Origin: Planctomycetota bacterium
GTDB lineage: Bacteria > Planctomycetota > UBA1135 > GCA-002686595
Reading direction: 5' to 3'
Length of the DNA stretch: 5,243 nucleotides
Assembly (NCBI GenBank): GCA_029212955.1
Contig: JARGOW010000103.1
Coordinates: 3,934-9,176, forward strand
Made by a program: the position numbers and the translations under genes. Under the pieces are notes generated by a model, which made no database searches, was not told where the DNA came from, and saw only the letters and a list, made by a program, of their open reading frames with translations. Numbering within the stretch: position 1 is the stretch's first letter; every line of letters starts with the position of its first letter. This document shows, piece after piece, positions 3,817 to 5,243 of this stretch.

Positions 3817-5243
3817 GTCGTGAGCACCAAGGAATCGGTTGCGATCGAGCTCTGACCGGTACCCACGAGTTTGCCGCCGACTCCAGTGTTGTTCAGACAC
3901 CCGACATCGACGCCGCCATTGTTGCCACAGGGGGCACTCATGGAGGTTTTGCAGTCGCAGAAGACCTTGCCGGGATCCTCACATTCGTCCGGGATGCCGT
4001 TGATGTTATCGTCGGGCGAGGAACCGTTGGAGATGTCCTTCCCGTCCTCAATGCCGGTGTTGTTGCAATCCTTGAAGGGGTCCTCGCCGCCGCCAAGCAC
4101 GTCGATGGCGTCCAATTCGTCACTGGTCGCGTTCAGGCGGTCCACACTCAGACCCAAGCTCTCACCCGTGGCAAAGATGCCGGGAGGCGTGGTTCCCAAG
4201 AAACCCTGCCCGAAGGGGGCGATGAGAACGTCGCCGGGGACGATGGGGAGGCCAAGGATGCTGTCGGGAGTACCGATGATGGAGGAACCACGGCGCACGG
4301 AGAAGAGCACCAGGTCACCACCGCCAATCTGCCAATCGTACATGGCGTTGGGGCGTTGGAAGCCGGGGATGTTGTTGATCTCAACCACAGCGATGGCGTC
4401 CACATCATCCACGCCGCCAGGCATGTTGAGACCCAAACTGTCCGCCGTGGCATAGACTGAAACCTGGCCGGTCAAGGGGTCGAATACGAGGATGTCCGCA
4501 CCCTCGTGACCCTGTTGCTGGGCCGAGTCCGTGTGCGCCAGAACCGCTTCCAAGGGATCGATGATGCCGCCTTGAAGTGAGAAGTAGATCTTGTCGTTCG
4601 GAAGGCTGAGGGGGGTGCCCAGGTTGAGTGCATCCAGGTTAGAACCTAGGTCGGGTAGGGTGTTGCCTGCGGGGTTCGGTTCTTTGAGGCCGAGGCCAGG
4701 GGCGAAGGCCGATCCCTGGTTGCGCCGCCCATCACCATCCATGACCTGCACGTTTTCACCGGGAGGACCGCCGGGGCCGAAGGGGCCAGGGCCTTGGAAG
4801 TGTGAAACAAAGATGTCAGCAGAGGCTTCGTTCTGGAGAGCTTCGCCGAACACCGTGCCCCAGGGAGCGATGGAGGGAGCGCCCACGGCATGCTCATCCA
4901 CCGAGAAGTACAGGCCGAACCGGTAATTGGGGTTGAGCTGCAGAAGTGCGTCGCGCCCATAAGAAAGCGCGTTGATCTCGATTCCGCACGATGCTCCGGG
5001 GAGGTGTCCCTGACATGCCGAGTAGGCTTGCAAGAATGCGCCAGGCAGGAGGATACCGGGTTCTTCTAGCGGCGCGGTTGGGCTGGGGAAGGGGCCACCA
5101 ACGGGGATCAGCAGGTCGGCGTCCGTGATTGCAATGCCACCCAGGGAATCGATCGCTCCAACGGTTTGTCCTTGCCAATCCACACTGAAGACCAATTCGG
5201 TTTGGGCCTGGGCATCTCCGGAGAAGAGAGCCCCAAAAGTCAG
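3648..5243 (-). CDS. Large secreted repeat protein, planctomycete type (5' truncated; frameshifted near 3815)
   Basis: Function is unknown. The frame is open to the right edge. The TTG at 5193-5195 is not the start, because the upstream codons read LTFGALFSGDAQAQTE, the end of a signal peptide with an AQA cleavage site (5205-5213). The mature protein contains: (a) about four degenerate repeats, roughly 4095-5192, each opening with F-S-(V/L) and closing with a D/N-A-(L/I) segment; (b) two calcium-loop-like motifs at 3978-4070, DCNNTGIEDGKDI and DDNINGIPDECED, 19 residues apart, as in dockerin-like or thrombospondin-3-like loops; (c) a Cys-rich linker at 3867-3968 with CDC, PCGN and GC. Recognisable sequence ends at 'DSLVLTT' (about 3816). 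The remaining 55 codons to the stop at 3648 (STTLVCCSW...) look like out-of-frame translation, since the expected C-terminal module lies in the neighbouring frame. It is presumably a cell-surface or secreted structural or binding protein. The planctomycete link is from memory of similar proteins, not a search. Confidence 0.8.
   Translation of the reverse strand: MTFGALFSGDAQAQTELVFSVDWQGQTVGAIDSLGGIAITDADLLIPVGGPFPSPTAPLEEPGILLPGAFLQAYSACQGHLPGASCGIEINALSYGRDALLQLNPNYRFGLYFSVDEHAVGAPSIAPWGTVFGEALQNEASADIFVSHFQGPGPFGPGGPPGENVQVMDGDGRRNQGSAFAPGLGLKEPNPAGNTLPDLGSNLDALNLGTPLSLPNDKIYFSLQGGIIDPLEAVLAHTDSAQQQGHEGADILVFDPLTGQVSVYATADSLGLNMPGGVDDVDAIAVVEINNIPGFQRPNAMYDWQIGGGDLVLFSVRRGSSIIGTPDSILGLPIVPGDVLIAPFGQGFLGTTPPGIFATGESLGLSVDRLNATSDELDAIDVLGGGEDPFKDCNNTGIEDGKDISNGSSPDDNINGIPDECEDPGKVFCDCKTSMSAPCGNNGGVDVGCLNNTGVGGKLVGTGQSSIATDSLVLTTSLSTTLVCCSWVMAPSDTLRSTTVCGVSMVRPKDSAGWRSSTPGPAAPLPTARAF
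3978..4070 (-). other. Paired calcium-loop-like motifs (dockerin/TSP3-like)
   Basis: D-C-N-N-T-G-I-E-D-G and D-D-N-I-N-G-I-P-D-E-C-E follow the DxNx(T/N)GI(P/E)D pattern of EF-hand-like calcium loops found in dockerin- and thrombospondin-3-like repeats. They sit between the repeat region and the Cys-rich C-terminal module. Calcium binding is inferred from the Asp/Asn spacing alone. Confidence 0.6.
4095..5192 (-). repeat. Four degenerate protein-level repeats in the secreted protein
   Basis: Units at about 4947-5192, 4626-4913, 4392-4589 and 4095-4313 share an order of short motifs. Each opens with L(V/Y/x)FS(V/L), has a central D-(L/I/V)-(L/F) strand (ADLLIPV, ADIFVSH, ADILVFD, GDVLIAP), then L-G-L in the last three units (APGLGL, ADSLGL, GESLGL), and closes with INAL, LDAL, VDAI or LDAI. 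Unit length varies from about 66 to 96 residues. DNA identity between units is not obvious, so the duplication is old. They may be blades or tandem beta domains; the fold is not known to me. Confidence 0.65.

Noticed and set aside
3871..4455. 194-codon plus-strand open frame inside the secreted-protein gene
   Set aside because: Met/Pro/Ser-rich shadow of the minus-strand coding region, which has clear repeats and calcium-loop motifs.
5193..5195. TTG as the start codon of the secreted protein
   Set aside because: The frame stays open to the window edge, and the upstream codons encode a signal-peptide end with an AQA cleavage site, so the true start is outside the window.

Overview
The window reads as GC-rich bacterial chromosome, most likely from a Planctomycetota-type organism. 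The phylum call is an inference from the minus-strand protein. That protein is secreted, has paired DxNxxGI(P/E)D calcium-loop-like motifs, and ends in a module finishing '...GWDVTFTP', a style I associate with secreted proteins of marine planctomycetes. No RNA gene, mobile element, CRISPR array or origin is visible.

Left part (1-2697, + strand): the 3' three-quarters of gyrA (DNA gyrase subunit A), whose start lies off the left edge. It is followed, with a 4-base ATGA overlap, by a YqeY-family gene and then by a strong intrinsic terminator. The gyrA reading frame is broken at about 1185-1199, exactly at the GyrA-box (usual form QRRGGRG). The N-terminal/coiled-coil part ends at a TGA at 1200-1202, and the C-terminal beta-pinwheel continues in the -1 frame from about 1187 to 2179.

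Middle part (2698-3490, + strand): a leader with two small inverted repeats, a monocistronic gene for an exported or membrane-anchored DUF1579-family protein, and a 13-bp-stem terminator that works in both directions.

Right part (3505-5243, - strand, convergent with the DUF1579 gene): a large secreted protein whose N-terminus lies beyond the right edge. Within the window it shows the end of a signal peptide, about four copies of a degenerate repeat, a calcium-loop segment, a Cys-rich linker and a conserved-looking C-terminal module. This gene is also frameshifted, at about 3811-3820, so the C-terminal module lies in a different frame.

The gyrA/yqeY pair is housekeeping. The DUF1579 gene and the secreted repeat protein have no evident functional tie to it or to each other beyond sharing a terminator. 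The main points to check are the two frame breaks. Both look like loss of 1 (mod 3) bases, which suggests sequence error, but the gyrA break also creates a GTGA overlap that would be of interest if real. I see no convincing new multi-gene system here.
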